A DNA stretch of 64,000 bases, from contig CAWZYM010000151.1 in assembly GCA_963966185.1 (NCBI GenBank), positions 367,501 through 431,500 on the forward strand. The letters run 5' to 3'. The translations under genes were made by a program, and so were the position numbers. Source of the stretch: Rhabditoides inermis. Taxonomy: Eukaryota > Nematoda > Chromadorea > Rhabditida > Rhabditidae. The notes beneath the pieces were generated by a model. It was not told where the DNA came from and did not search any database. It saw only the letters and a list, made by a program, of their open reading frames with translations. This document shows, piece after piece, positions 21,352 to 33,729 of the stretch (the first letter of the stretch is position 1; every line of letters begins with the position of its first letter).

Positions 21352-21960
21352 GAATAGCGATAGTGGTGTTACTAAATCACTTTTACTTTCTCTCTCTCTC
21401 TCCTACTTTCCCTCTCTCTCACATTTCATTCCTAAGCCGTTCCGGCTCGATGCATCTGTTCGTGTATACACAAATCAAATGATCTTCCATCAGCAATCAG
21501 CATTTCCTCTTTTCGTAAGCAGGTCACTTGTTTCTCACTCACCTCGGCTAATATTTGACGTTTCCTATAGTCTGATTGAATCTTATATACCATCCGTCAC
21601 ATGTTGTGCAGTTTTGTGCAACACAACGTGTATGGCTTCGAATATCCAGAACTATTCCATGAGAAGGAATCGAACCCATGGACAGGGCGCAGCGATTGTG
21701 CACTGGCGGCGCGCACTACCACTGCGCCATAGAGCGTTCGTTCCCACGAAACAAATACCGTTCGTTCCCACGAAACAAATGAGGATGGTGACTAGAGTAA
21801 AGTGTGTGATGATTAGTTGTGGTTATGTATGAGTCACCACTGAATCCGTGATGAAAACAATAACACAGTGTGAAAGTGAAATGCGATCCTTGAAAACGGG
21901 AGGGCGCGCGGTATGGGAGAGGGGGAATAATAAACTGTGGTGAGCCAGCGAGGTGCGAGC
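21352..21960. other. Intergenic region upstream of the CUB gene
   Basis: Contains the tRNA-like repeat at 21,660-21,740. A 24-base direct repeat (CGTTCGTTCCCACGAAACAA) occurs at 21,737 and 21,761. Confidence 0.5.
21660..21742 (-). repeat. tRNA-derived repeat
   Basis: The reverse strand contains TGGCGCAGTGGTAGTGCGC (A box) and GGGTTCGATTCC (B box). The middle is GC-rich and too long for a standard anticodon arm. A functional tRNA is unlikely. Confidence 0.5.
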
Positions 21961-22865
21961 ATGCGGCCACTACTCTACCTACTCTTTTTATTCACCACTG
22001 TAACTGCGCGTGAGTTACTGGTTGTACGTAACTATTACAAAGCGGTTACAATAATTACAGCAAACTTAGATCAACACAAACGGGCGGCTCGGTTTATCTG
22101 ATTATTTCAAATTTCCGAGTCTTTCAGGTAACAACTGTTCGTGTGGTATCCTGACCTACTCGGGTGATCTGGATAGCGAGGAGATCAAGAGTCCCGGGTA
22201 CCCGAGTGGATACTGCCATGAGATGCACTGCGTATATGAGGTGGGTGGAACACGGGAACATGACAGTTCTCTCTATCACAGTCTCGTAAAGATATGAAAC
22301 TCAACTGTGCAGCGCAGTTTTCCGGCATCATGGAAATGTTTAAACGAAAATATATGATTGACCAAATTCTGTTAGTTCAGATCGAGCCTCGCGCCGGCGC
22401 CTCTCTCCACCTCTCACTCAACTCATTCGAAACGGAAGGTGTGTTCAGAGTACCACAGTTCTCACTCACTCAGCGGTGTTCTTTTTATACAACTTCTACC
22501 ACGGCTCCAAATACAAGATACGTGTATGATGTGAATTCATATTGTAAACGAGTTACAAGCAGATCTATCACGTTTTCCAGCCATCTACGACTGTCTGCAC
22601 ATAGAAGAGTTCTACTGGGCGGAGAACGGGGAGATGGTAAAAGTCTACAGGGACAAGTGCGTTGTTTACTTGTTATCCTGTTTATCTGTTTGTTTACTTG
22701 TTTACCTGTTCACCTGTCAACCTGCTCACGTGTATCTTAGGGTATCTGGTACTCTGGATGATATGAGGCGGTATGTGACAGCGCTCAACTCGGGTCTGCG
22801 ACTCACATTCATCACGGATAGGTCGTACGGCAGTGTGCAGGACAATCCCATGGGCTTCCAGGTGG

Positions 22866-22905
<40 letters not shown>

Positions 22906-23000
22906 TCTACCTCTCTCTGTCTCTCTTCATCTCTCTCTCTCTTCATCTCTCTCTCTCTCTCTGATAGTCTCTCTCTCTTTCTTTCCCTCCCTCCCTCCCT

Positions 23001-23041
<41 letters not shown>

Positions 23042-23275
23042 ATCACTATCAGTCTTCACCTTTACCTCACCCTCTTCATGCATCATTCTTCTTGCAACTG
23101 CATGCACTCCCAAATGCTTTACAAATTTGCAGGCTACGTTCTCCCGCTCGTCTCTCACCTACTGCCCGCCCTTCTACCAGACTGTGGCGGCCGAGGCAAA
23201 ACAACTGCACTACTCCAGCGACGACCACAAGACGGCGTTCATGATAGGTTAGAGGAGAGGAGAAGAGAGGGGAGG

Positions 23276-23324
<49 letters not shown>

Positions 23325-24331
23325 CAAAACTGACACAAGATAGTTGTTAGTTTTATGTGCTATCATTCAATTAGCTCATCCTAGAATGAGCCGCCAAAAA
23401 TTGTTTTACTGGGTCTTGGAAAAGGCCCTGGAGTTTTTAAAACGAGTTATCCGATGCCATTTCGCCTATCCGCTCCCATTGCGGCAAACTCACGCCGGGT
23501 TTGCGGTGCGCTCTGGAGGCGGGGTCACTGATCACTGCTCACATGAACGACACAAAATGCTGAACTGGGCGTCTGTACCACTCTGTACTACTCATACGTA
23601 TTAGTGCCTAAATATACGTTTCACTCGTTGCATACTCATCTCGCCACTACACACGTGTTTTCTAATGGATACCATCGCGATAACTTCAAATGCACCATAT
23701 AGACTTTTTCATCGATGAATGCATGATTCGTATAAAACTGAAACCACACAACACATGTTTGCGGAAAGCCTCCTCTCCTTTTTTGCAAAATCTCATCTTT
23801 GCTCCACACCCATTCGGTATTCGTAATGAGTGACATGCATGTTCATTTCCAGGCTGTTCGTTCCTGTTCAACTCCTCCTTGGACCAGTCAGTCCTCCTCC
23901 GCTTCCACGACCTGCCGGCGTCCGCCCACGTGGGGGTGGAGCAGACCAGCCAGCTGAGAGACGTCACAAGACCCACCGATGTGGTGTGAGTATGTCTGTC
24001 CGAAACCCTTTCCACTTTTACGTTTCACAATGGCAATAAAATTCGATAGGCTGCCGCATTCGACAATCTCGCATTGAATTGTTCACTGTACTTTTCAAGA
24101 TAGCTGCAATTCTGTTTCACTATGTATCTACACGAAGTCCACTGTATACACGATGCCTCTTTCATAGTGAGCCAGAGCAGCTTATGCATTAGATTCTTTC
24201 AGCTTCCACGACACTCCAGGCACTACCTACACCTCTCCTCTCAACTCTCTCACAATGCATCTATCCATCGCGTTCGCATCCGACATACTCCATTTCAACA
24301 TCACCTATGAGACGGCGCCGAGTCGTGGGTG

Positions 24332-24404
<73 letters not shown>

Positions 24405-27045
24405 CTTATATTTTTTGTTTCGATTAACAGTTGCAATAAGTATATTCACTTCTCTCTCATATGACACTCATGAAAAAAATAAATTAGTTCCTGGTCTGTA
24501 GAACGTCGCTATTCCAAATAACACATTTCAGCATGCAACTGCTTTCCATCGTTGTACACACTGGATGGGACGACCACAGCGAGTATCTCGTCGCCCGGGT
24601 AGACCACACCACACGATTGGATGAAACTGACACCTTTCAGATTCCCTCGCTCCTACTGCCCCCGGCTGCACTGTAGGACGACACTGAACAGTGAGGTGAG
24701 AGAGATAAGAATTTAGGACTAGAGATACAGGGAGAGAAAGGGAGAGAGAGAGGGAGTGCGAGAGATAGAGAGAGAGTCGTTCAGCCCTCCGCGGACGCGT
24801 CCCATGTGCGGGTGACCCGTCTGCTCATTCACTTCCAGCACACCGAGTTGGACAAGGACACACTCACTGTCCTCGTCGATGATGCAGAATATAAGAAGTG
24901 TGTGGTGGGGAAGAAGGCAGTGTGTCGTTCCATCTCTCTGTGGCAACATCGTTTACCTCGCTGCTTCAACACTGTCCATGCGTTTCAGACCGTATATGAA
25001 TCACATTTTTGTGATGGTTTCGCTAATCTCAGATGCTCAATTTTCAGGCTGAACAATAGAAGAGAACGAGTACCATTATGTTGTCTGCATACTACAATGT
25101 CCCTCCACTGTCCCTCTTCCAGACTGTCCGGCCTGCACATCAACCAGCTGCTCACCATCCCCCACCACCGAGTCGACCTCGTCTTCCAGTCAGACGCCTC
25201 CATCTCACTCTACGGATTCAACATATCCGCCACCAGCGAGCTCATCCCAGCAGGTGCACTTTTTTGGTTTCAAACGTGAACATATGCCCTATGAAACGTT
25301 GCACCTTTTCGGCGCTATGCAGTTCTGTTCTGTTTCATCTCTAACATGAAAGATGATGAATTGATAAATAACGTCTCTGTGACACTGATTCATGTGGAGA
25401 GCTGCAAACAGTTTCATTTCAACATACGGAAAACGATGAATTGCATCATCAAACTGTGGCGGATATTACGCTGACAGTGAAACGTACCCGATATTCATCA
25501 GTTACCAATACTCTCCCATTCATCATTGATGCTGGCAATTGTACGTATCTGATATGTGTCACCGTCACGAACATCTGCCATGTCAGTAAGAAAGTCATCA
25601 TGAACAAAGTTTCTGTCTACTCTCCCTACTCTCGCTTTCCTTTCATGCTGCACGTGTCCCTCTCACCGCAGTGTGATCCTGGAGGGACAGGCCGGATCCG
25701 TCCTCCACACCATCCCCCCACACTGCCAGCACATCGACTGTATCTGGGACATCGAGGTGTTCGCAGCTGCCGAGGTGGGACTCTCTCTTTCTCTCCCCCC
25801 CTCCCTCTCTCTCTCACTCTCACACTCTTTCCCTCTCTCCTCTCTATCCCCTATCCCACCCTTCTCACTCTGTCAGCCATTCCGTGCTGCTAGGGAATGC
25901 CTTCCATGTGTATTTGTATAGTAAGCATTTATTATAATATTTCAGATCCTTCGCATGCGTCTCGACTATGCGTTTTCTGGTGTCGGAGAGTTTCTCTCGC
26001 TCTCTCACGACATGCTGGAGTATCGGTGGGTGTAATCGCTAGCTCCACGCATCGCACCGCGGCCTAGTGGCTAGCGAGCGCGGCCGGCAATCTCACCCTC
26101 GCGGGTTCGATTCCGGTCGCAGGTTGAGGATGAGATCTTTCGTGCCGCCCCAGACCGAAGCATACTGTGGAATGGCCGCCTACTGAAACCTAGTTTTGCG
26201 TTTTTGCAAAATTCGGAAACGCTAATTTGCATTATTGATTAAATGTTTGCAGCTATGGCTCCTGGCCGGGTGCAGGCGACAGGGAAGAACACGAGTTCGA
26301 AGACGACTCGAAACACAAGATGAAGATGTGGTGAGTACTTTTGGTCATCTCATTTTTTTTATTATCAATACATTGATAAGGTATCACCGTGCGCTGCCTG
26401 CGGAGAAGGAGTCAACGTTCCAGTTTCACTACAACTGGACGAAGCGGTGCGATTGCGGACAAGTGTACAGGTCAGCTCTTTCCATCAACAATACAAATCA
26501 AAACCACAATTCGCACTTTAGAGATGTGCCCACATCTTCGTGGAGTGAGCTGACGTCACCCAACTATCCGGAGCGCTATTGCAATCAGGTTGTGTGCAGG
26601 TGAATCATTTTCGGTTTGTCGGAGTTTTTTGTACTACGACTACCGCCTTACACCTTCCACATTACTCTAAAAAGTAGCACTGCTATGATAATAGTCTCGT
26701 GAAACGTAGCCGAGTTAACTTTTGTGAAAAAATGCCTGTGCACGGATAACGAGAGGAACGTGACAGCTAATTCCACACCAGCTCTCCACCCCTACAGGCT
26801 ATCGCTAATACGTTTCGCGATATTATTATCATAGCATCGCTAAATTTTACAGCAATATGCAGTGATATGATGGAAATGATAATAATAACACAACATCACA
26901 CACTACACCCAGGTACATGCTGTCCGCCCCTCCCGGATACCGTATCCTGCTGAACATCACCGACTTCCACACGGAGATGGGGGCGGATGTGCTGGCCATA
27001 TTCGATGGAGACACCATCGAGGGAAAGCACAAGGACGCGTGGGTG

Positions 27046-27093
<48 letters not shown>

Positions 27094-27100
27094 CTCTCTC

Positions 27101-27165
<65 letters not shown>

Positions 27166-27576
27166 CCCTCCCCCTATCTCTCTTACTCTTACACCCTGTC
27201 TCTCCCCTCTTTTCTCTCTCTCTCTCTCTCTCTCCTCTTCTCCATCTCTCTCCCTTTCTCTCTGTCTCTCCTTCTCTATCTCTATCTCTCCCTCGCTCTC
27301 GCTCTTTCTTTCTTTTTTTTCTTTCTTTCTTTCTCTCTCTCTCTCTCTTTTTTTTCTCTCTCTCTCTCTCCCTCTCTCTCTCTCTCTCGCTCCCTCCCCC
27401 TATCTCTCTTACTCTTACACCCTGTCTCTCCCCTCTTTTCTCTCTCTCTCTCTCTCCTCTTCTCCATCTCTCTCTTTCTCTCTGTCTCTCCTTCTCTATC
27501 TCTATCTCTCCCTCGCTCTCGCTCTTTCTTTCTTTTTTTCTTTCTTTCTTTCTCTCTCTCTCTCTCTCTCTCCCTC

Positions 27577-27657
<81 letters not shown>

Positions 27658-28771
27658 AATCTGCCCATCTCTCACCCGTTGTCGGCTCGCGCGTCCTTTC
27701 CTCGCTGTACTCAGTTTCAGCCTGTCCGGCTGGCAGATCTTCCCCAGCCTCATTCGCAGCCGGAACGAAACAATGACACTCATGTTCCACTCCGATGTCA
27801 GCATATCCGCCACCGGGTTCAGGATACTCTACTCGGCCGGTGAGTGAAGGAGAGAGAGGGGGGAGAGAGGGGGATAGAGAGGGGGTGGAGAGAGGAGAGA
27901 TATGTTAATGTGTAGGAGACATAACTGCGTGAAACATGCCAAAAACGCTTATGTTCTGAGTGGTTGACGTACACTAGCGCACAGATGATATTTCTTACAT
28001 CCGCTTGACATTACACCCCAACGCTTGGATGATGACCGCTCTATCCATTACTGTTTCACAGCGTGCGTGAATAGAGTGACCAGCAGCAACAGCAATTCAC
28101 ACAGTTTAGCTCCAAAATTGGAAACGTAATTATCTCGAAACGTATGGCCGGTCAGGTGGATTTAAAAACGGTTTTCGACTAGTGTAGTGACCCTATAGGG
28201 CATCTCTTATATCAGTTTGGTTACCATCGGCTACTGTAACCTAGACGACACCCTGTTAGAACTATGAAACGAATTTCACGGTAATGATAGAAATTGTTTT
28301 TTTTTTGAAGAGAGAGATAGTCAAAGCTGAAAGTCATTTTGCAGAGCCGATCCCAGTGGACAAGGCCGATTCGTCCGCCTCTCCCCCCTCGTCCCACTTC
28401 TTCCTCTACTCCTTCCTCCTCCTCTCTGTCATCGGACTCGCAGCGGGCGGAGTGGTCATGCATCGGTCGGTCGTCTGTCCCTATTTACTAGTGCATACTT
28501 ATCTCTAGTTCAGTGTTCAGAAATTTATCCGGAATCTATTTTGAATGGATATATGCAGTAGGCTCATATAGTACATGTTTCTAATGAAACTAGAATCAAA
28601 ATTGTTCAGTTGCAACAAATGTACCACGGATGAAACGTATAGTTGTTGTACCGCCTTTCCAGTCGCGGTCGGACCGCCTCGTTCCGCAATCCACTGTTCG
28701 AGCGGGCAGAGTACACCTACGAGAGAGAGGACAGGAGACCGACCATGTTCAGCAACGACAGAGTGTTCTGA
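21961..28771 (+). CDS. Type I membrane protein with about four CUB modules
   Basis: About 22 exons, for example 21961-22009, 22128-22240, 22381-22438, 22581-22656, 22741-22861, 23133-23247, 23853-23985, 24203-24324, 24532-24598, 24641-24695, 24785-24897, 25123-25253, 25672-25774, 25946-26025, 26253-26330, 26381-26470, 26522-26599, 26913-27038, 27721-27839, 28345-28465, 28663-28771 (TGA). Signal peptide [19 protein letters not shown] starts: [12 protein letters not shown] with [22 protein letters not shown] with [18 protein letters not shown] with [17 protein letters not shown] with SPNYPERYC. Transmembrane segment [18 protein letters not shown] near 28.4 kb, then a 45-residue basic/acidic tail ending SNDRVF. 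Four CUBs plus one transmembrane helix recalls nematode SOL-1, a glutamate-receptor partner, but identity is not established. The junction before 25,672 is out of phase, so one small exon is missing from this model. Confidence 0.8.
22869..23040 (+). repeat. (CT)n / (CCCT)n microsatellite in CUB gene intron
   Basis: Begins 8 bases after the donor CAG/GTGGAA at 22,862. An uninterrupted CTCT run is followed by CCCT units. Confidence 0.9.
24334..24402 (+). repeat. (CT)n microsatellite in CUB gene intron
   Basis: A pure run of about 68 bases starting right after the donor GTGGGTGGT. Confidence 0.95.
26045..26125 (+). repeat. tRNA-derived SINE-like repeat in CUB gene intron
   Basis: GGCCTAGTGGCTAGCGAGC (A-box-like) and GCGGGTTCGATTCC (B box) lie about 35 bases apart on the plus strand, 20 bases after a donor. 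Acceptor and anticodon stems do not form well. Confidence 0.55.
27051..27653 (+). repeat. 600-bp CT-rich intronic tract with an internal tandem duplication
   Basis: Begins about 8 bases after the donor GTGGGTGACC. A block of about 210 bp (from the CGCTCCCTCCCCCTATCTC motif to TCGCTCTCGCTCTTTCTTTC) occurs twice, at about 27,161 and 27,388, with few differences. Confidence 0.85.
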
Positions 28772-29177
28772 TGTGTGATACTGATATAATGATAAGCTGT
28801 ATCATGTTTCCTGTATTTTACATTGTGATAAATCAATCACCCTCTCTCTTCCTATAATCCCATGTCCCCGTCTTCTCATACTAGTCACATCATGTGAACT
28901 TTACAATAGCTCGTTGAAACACATTCAACAAGACTATTATTTTAGTGACACCCCGACACTTCAACGTACTAGGTAGATGCGCGGTTAGATTAATGATGCT
29001 TCATCTTTCTAAAATTCTAATAATGTTTGGGGTGTGAAACGTATCAAACATGAACGCAACATCTGCAATAATAACACCGATATCCGAGCAAACCATCTTT
29101 ATGCATGTGTTTAGTCAGTGTTTTGGAATAGAGTGCGGCTAATGAGCATAATATATGGGATGCGCCAGAGAGAAGCC
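28772..29177. other. Intergenic between convergent CUB and intermediate filament genes
   Basis: The two genes end facing each other about 400 bp apart. No other gene is seen. Confidence 0.6.
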
Positions 29178-29271
29178 TCAGTTGCTGCTCTGACGCTGGA
29201 TGTGCGTAGCACGCTCCTAAAATAATATTGATTGAATAAAGATTTGATTGTCTACTCAGAGAAAGTACGGA

Positions 29272-29328
<57 letters not shown>

Positions 29329-32300
29329 GCGCACCTCTCCCTCCTTGTTGAATAGGATGGTCTGGACGGAGTTTCCGGATCCGAACGACTCCTCCCCCTC
29401 GAATACCAGCTGATCGGGAGGCGACGCGATGCCCTGACCGCGAGCGAACACCTAAACACATAAATGATATTTATTATATATTTCGTAATGCCGTAGAAAA
29501 AGGGTCGACGAAAGGGTCGATTTTTCTAAAAGTTATAAATCGAAAACTGCAAGCAGCGAATTACTTGCAATTGTTGACTTCACTAATATTCTATTTAAGA
29601 AACGTATGGCAAACATACCTTGAGCTGCTTGCCGGCTTTGAGAACAAAGTCCTTCGGGAGGGTGTACACGATCTCCTGCAATCGAGTGATTGATCTACCC
29701 GAATGATCGATCGATCCACTGATCTACCCACCTTCTTTCCGTCGATGCGGCGCTTGAGCTTCCACTCTCCGACCGGCTCGTCCTTGGCCCTGTGAGTGTT
29801 GAGCAGCACGATGAACTTGCCATCCGGCGACGCCTCCTAGAATAATGACGTCATAGTGACGTCACGCGTCAGACGATGTCACAACTCACGTGAATGGAGA
29901 CGTTTCCCTTGGCGGAGCGCTGGAACGACTGACGCGACGCCGTCTCGCCCTTCACCACACGCATCGTCTCTGCAAGAGTGTACGGTAATCGGTAACCCTG
30001 ATCATCTATCCCTCGTCCCTCGTCTCAACTACATTTGTCTACCGTGATCAGTTTTACGTCTATCAGAACCGTTTTACTCTACCGTAAGCCGTTTCTCACT
30101 TACCGTGATCGTGGTTGCAATACGGTAAGTATCCGATATGCTACAGTGCCCCTCGTCGACAGTATCCAATCTACCGTACCCACCGGTGTCCTCGTTCTGG
30201 CTGATGGCGTGTGTCTTGACGACCTGTTCGACCAGCTGCTTCAGCCCGTCGCGGTTCTCCTCCCCGTCCAGCATCTTACGGTAGATCGCGATCTCCGCGT
30301 CCAGCGTCTAGAAGGGTTACGGTAGGTTACGGTACAGTACCGTGAGGTACGGTAGGAGTACGGTACCTGCTTTGTGTCGAGGAGCATCTGGAGTTCGACC
30401 ATGAGCGCCTGGCACTCCTCGCGCATCTTGCGGATCTGCGCGTCGCGGTCGTTGAGTGCAGCTTCGTACGAGCTGGAATGGGGAGGAGTACTGTAGCTGG
30501 CAGGGGGGCACGGTAACGTGTGACCAACAATTTACGCCGTACGTAGAGTGTTGTGTTATGGCAAACACCACTGAATTTTGATTCGCGCAAATCTTCACAG
30601 CTGGATTAGTGAGATGGGTGGAACGTATCGCGAGACTGCAGGAAAAGAATGCCCCGAGGCTTTGATCATTTGACAGAGAAAGAAAAACACACTAAATTTA
30701 AAAAAAATAATAAAAGAGAGCATCTAACTGACCGCTGGTCGTCCTCGAGCTGGTAGTTGAGCTCCTGGATCTGCTTCTCCAGCAGGCTGTTCCTCGACTC
30801 CAGATCCGCCAGCTTCCCGCGCAAGTCAGCCAGCTGCGTGCGCAGCCGCTTCACCTCCTCCTTCGCGTAGCCCTGGAGAGGATTACGGTACTTTGAATGT
30901 ACAATATTCCGAGCTACAGCAACCCGGCTACCGTACCTGCTCCATGTTCTGCCTGGCCGACTGCGTCTGGATCTCCTGCACCTTGAGGCGGTACCACGAC
31001 TCCATGTCGTTGCGGTGCACCGACGACACCTACAGTAATCCCAGTTATGATTACCGGACATCAGCTACCGTAACCCTACCGTACCTGATCGTACTCCTCG
31101 CGGATGTCGCGGATGGCGGACGAGAGCTCGTTCTTGAAGTACTCCCGGTTCTCGGGGGTCGTATCACGAGACGCCAGCAGCTGCAGCTCTTTGATCTCGC
31201 CGTCGTGCACGCGGCTGGAGTACGGTAGATTAGGAATACGGTACTTTGTGGATAATGGTTACGGTAACCAACCGGAGGAAGTCGATCTCTTCGAGCAGCG
31301 TCTGTACCTGGTTCTGGTAGTCGATGCGGTTCAGCGTCTCCTGGTCCAGGTCCTGGAAAGGGTTGACCCGTTGAGAATCGGGGTTGACCCAATGTCACTA
31401 CAGTAAACTCACGGTGCGGGCGCGCTGCAGCTCGCTTATCAGACGCTGGTTCTCCATCTTGATGCGCTTCACCTCCTCCTCCAGCTGCGCGATGCGGCGC
31501 TGAAACACGGTACTGTAGACACGGTAGGATTACTGTATTTCTGAAACTACTGTATACCTTGAGCAGCGCGATCTCGGCCTCGATGGTGGAGAGCCTGACG
31601 AGCAGGTCGTCGATCTTGGCCTTGTCAGTCTCGCGTCCCTTCACCGCCTCATCGTACCTGCGAACACGGTAGGTTGAACTTGTGATCACTATCAATGTTG
31701 TTGAAACTAGTGTGTGGTGGTTCAAATCGTGTTCGTGAAGTGTTCTGTATGAGTAATGATTACCCCAGTGTGACCTCGCACCTCAAAGGTTTCGCGCCAC
31801 CCCCTCTCTCACTATGCAAACACGCACATTCCATTCGGTGGGCCGCCTCTGTCTGACTAATCTTTTCTGCCGCGCGCGCTCGCAAGAAACACAGAGTTCA
31901 AGCCGGTGCGCAAATTGCGGAGGCGCCTGCGAAATTACAGTAGCCAGGATGACGTGTGATGTTTTGTGATAACCACAGTAATCAATCGATGACGTCACCG
32001 CATGACGTCACACTCACTTGCGGCGGAGCTCCGCGAGCTCGTCCTGCATCTTCTTGATCTGCTTCTCCAGATCCTCGCGCTGCTTGTTCGTGTCAGCCAC
32101 GAGCTTCTGCGCGTCCTGAAAATCGATAAATCGATAATGCTCTGAGAGAGAGAAAGAGAGAGAGAAAAAGAAATAGAGAGAGAGAGAGAGAGAGACGCAC
32201 CGAGAGCTCTCCCTCGTACATGTTCCTGATGTTGGTGGTGTCCTTGCCCCACTTGGAGCGAAGGGCGTCCAGGTCGGTGGCCAGCTTGCGGTTCTGCGCC

Positions 32301-33729
32301 TCCAGGAAGCGAACCTGCACATCATACCGGTTACTGTAGTTGTTGTTATGAGGATTGTACGGTACTGTGGTTACGGTACCTTCTCGATGTAGCTGGCGAG
32401 TCGATCGTTCAGGTCGGCCATGTCCTTCTTCTCCTTCTCGCGGCCGTCCCTGATTTTGAATTATTGATTGATCCGGATGATCTATCGTAACCATATACAT
32501 GTACCCTGATTAAACATATACCCTAATCTACCCATTGTCTACTTCTACCGTATCCTCTGATCTACCCGGTATGATCTACCCACTGATCTACCTGATGGCG
32601 GACGCGGCGTTCTGTCCGAACGGAGACATGCCGCTCTGGTGTCCCGAGTGCATCTCTGTCACGATCTTCAGCGAACGATTAGCTGCAAACACGGATTTTT
32701 GATTTATTGATTTAGTAATTCGAATAGATGCAGGACATTGTTTCATTATTCATGCCAAGAGAATTTATATATGTTGTGAAACGTATCCACTCCTTGGATT
32801 ATTTGAATGACTTTGGATTGAGAATTGTAGCTTTGTGGTTGGTGATTGTGGAAAGAAAATGTTCTTTTCTCGAAACGTGTACTTCTAACAAACGCGGATT
32901 CTATCAATCTCGTTTCTTCTTTTCTGATTGAATATGGCGAAAAGGGGTATACGACCGCCCGAGGAACGAATATGATTACTTCACGAGGAGGAACCGGTTG
33001 AAGCGTACTGAGTGAGATCGTATAATCTATATTCTGATATATCCCTTATCTAGCGTAGGGACCACAATGAGAATTTCAGAAGTTTTGATGTGGTATAGCA
33101 GTTTGTATAATAATGTAGATCGTTTCAAGCTGATTTCGAAAATATATAATGTTCATAGGGTTCATCGTTCACATTGCGCTCTAATTCCGCGCGGCGCGCG
33201 CGCACCCGAGCGCGCGCTCACACATGGAAAGTGCGACAGAGGGCGGCTAGATCAAAGCACTGATGACGTCATTAATAGTTAAATTATGAATATACTCGTT
33301 TCTAATAGTAGCACTACGCTTTGTTTGATTGTAATCAATCAGTACTCGATGAAATACGTCTCTTATGACACCATTTTTCATTACTTATTTTGGGCAATGG
33401 CGGCTAGATCAAAGAAATATGACGTCATCATATCACTCTTTATCGATTTTCAATACTTTACGGGGCACGTTTTCCCATAAATCGAATACCGTTGGAATCA
33501 GCGCGGAAGGGCGAATCGTTCTACGCTAATTAGAGCAAGTAACGCGTCCAGTCAGAAAATGTTACATGATTTCGACACAAACTCTACACCTCACGTTGTG
33601 GTCCCTATATCTAGCGGACTGATCTACCATATCACTAGTATTGATTTATCGATTTTTTCACTCACCGACAGAGGCGTTGGATTGCCTGCCTCCGAGAGGC
33701 GCGCGAGCCGCCGGCGATGAAAACGACAT
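29178..33729 (-). CDS. Cytoplasmic intermediate filament protein, 564 aa, 18 exons
   Basis: Exons (minus): 33729-33666, 32682-32592, 32449-32380, 32314-32201, 32115-32018, 31657-31558, 31499-31414, 31352-31273, 31214-31085, 31029-30937, 30872-30733, 30472-30367, 30307-30184, 29969-29890, 29836-29732, 29675-29619, 29451-29335, 29216-29178. All phases fit. Head [16 protein letters not shown]; helix start [18 protein letters not shown]; helix end [16 protein letters not shown]; then a lamin-type tail domain ([43 protein letters not shown]) and a short end IQRQSSN. Invertebrate cytoplasmic filaments keep the long lamin-like coil 1B and lamin tail; no nuclear localisation signal or CaaX end is present, so it is not a lamin. 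The acceptor TTGTAG two bases before ATG suggests trans-splicing. It belongs to the nematode ifa/ifb-type family; the exact orthologue is not assigned. Likely intact. Confidence 0.93.
29278..29326 (+). repeat. (GA)n microsatellite in the last intron of the filament gene
   Basis: On the coding strand a CT run begins 8 bases after the donor GAG/GTGCGC. A shorter run at 32,148-32,194 does the same after the donor at 32,200. Confidence 0.9.
33056..33607. mobile_element. Mutator-like MITE, copy 2 (552 bp), in intron 1 of the filament gene
   Basis: Same length and ends as the copy at 20,379. Flanked by the 9-base direct repeat TATCTAGCG (33,047-33,055 and 33,608-33,616). The two copies differ at only a handful of bases, so movement is recent. 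Confidence 0.88.

Noticed and set aside
26045..26125. tRNA gene in the CUB intron
   Set aside because: The B box is good but the cloverleaf does not close.
29178..33729. Nuclear lamin
   Set aside because: It has a lamin-like coil 1B and tail, but no nuclear localisation signal and no CaaX end. The rod sequence is that of nematode cytoplasmic filaments.
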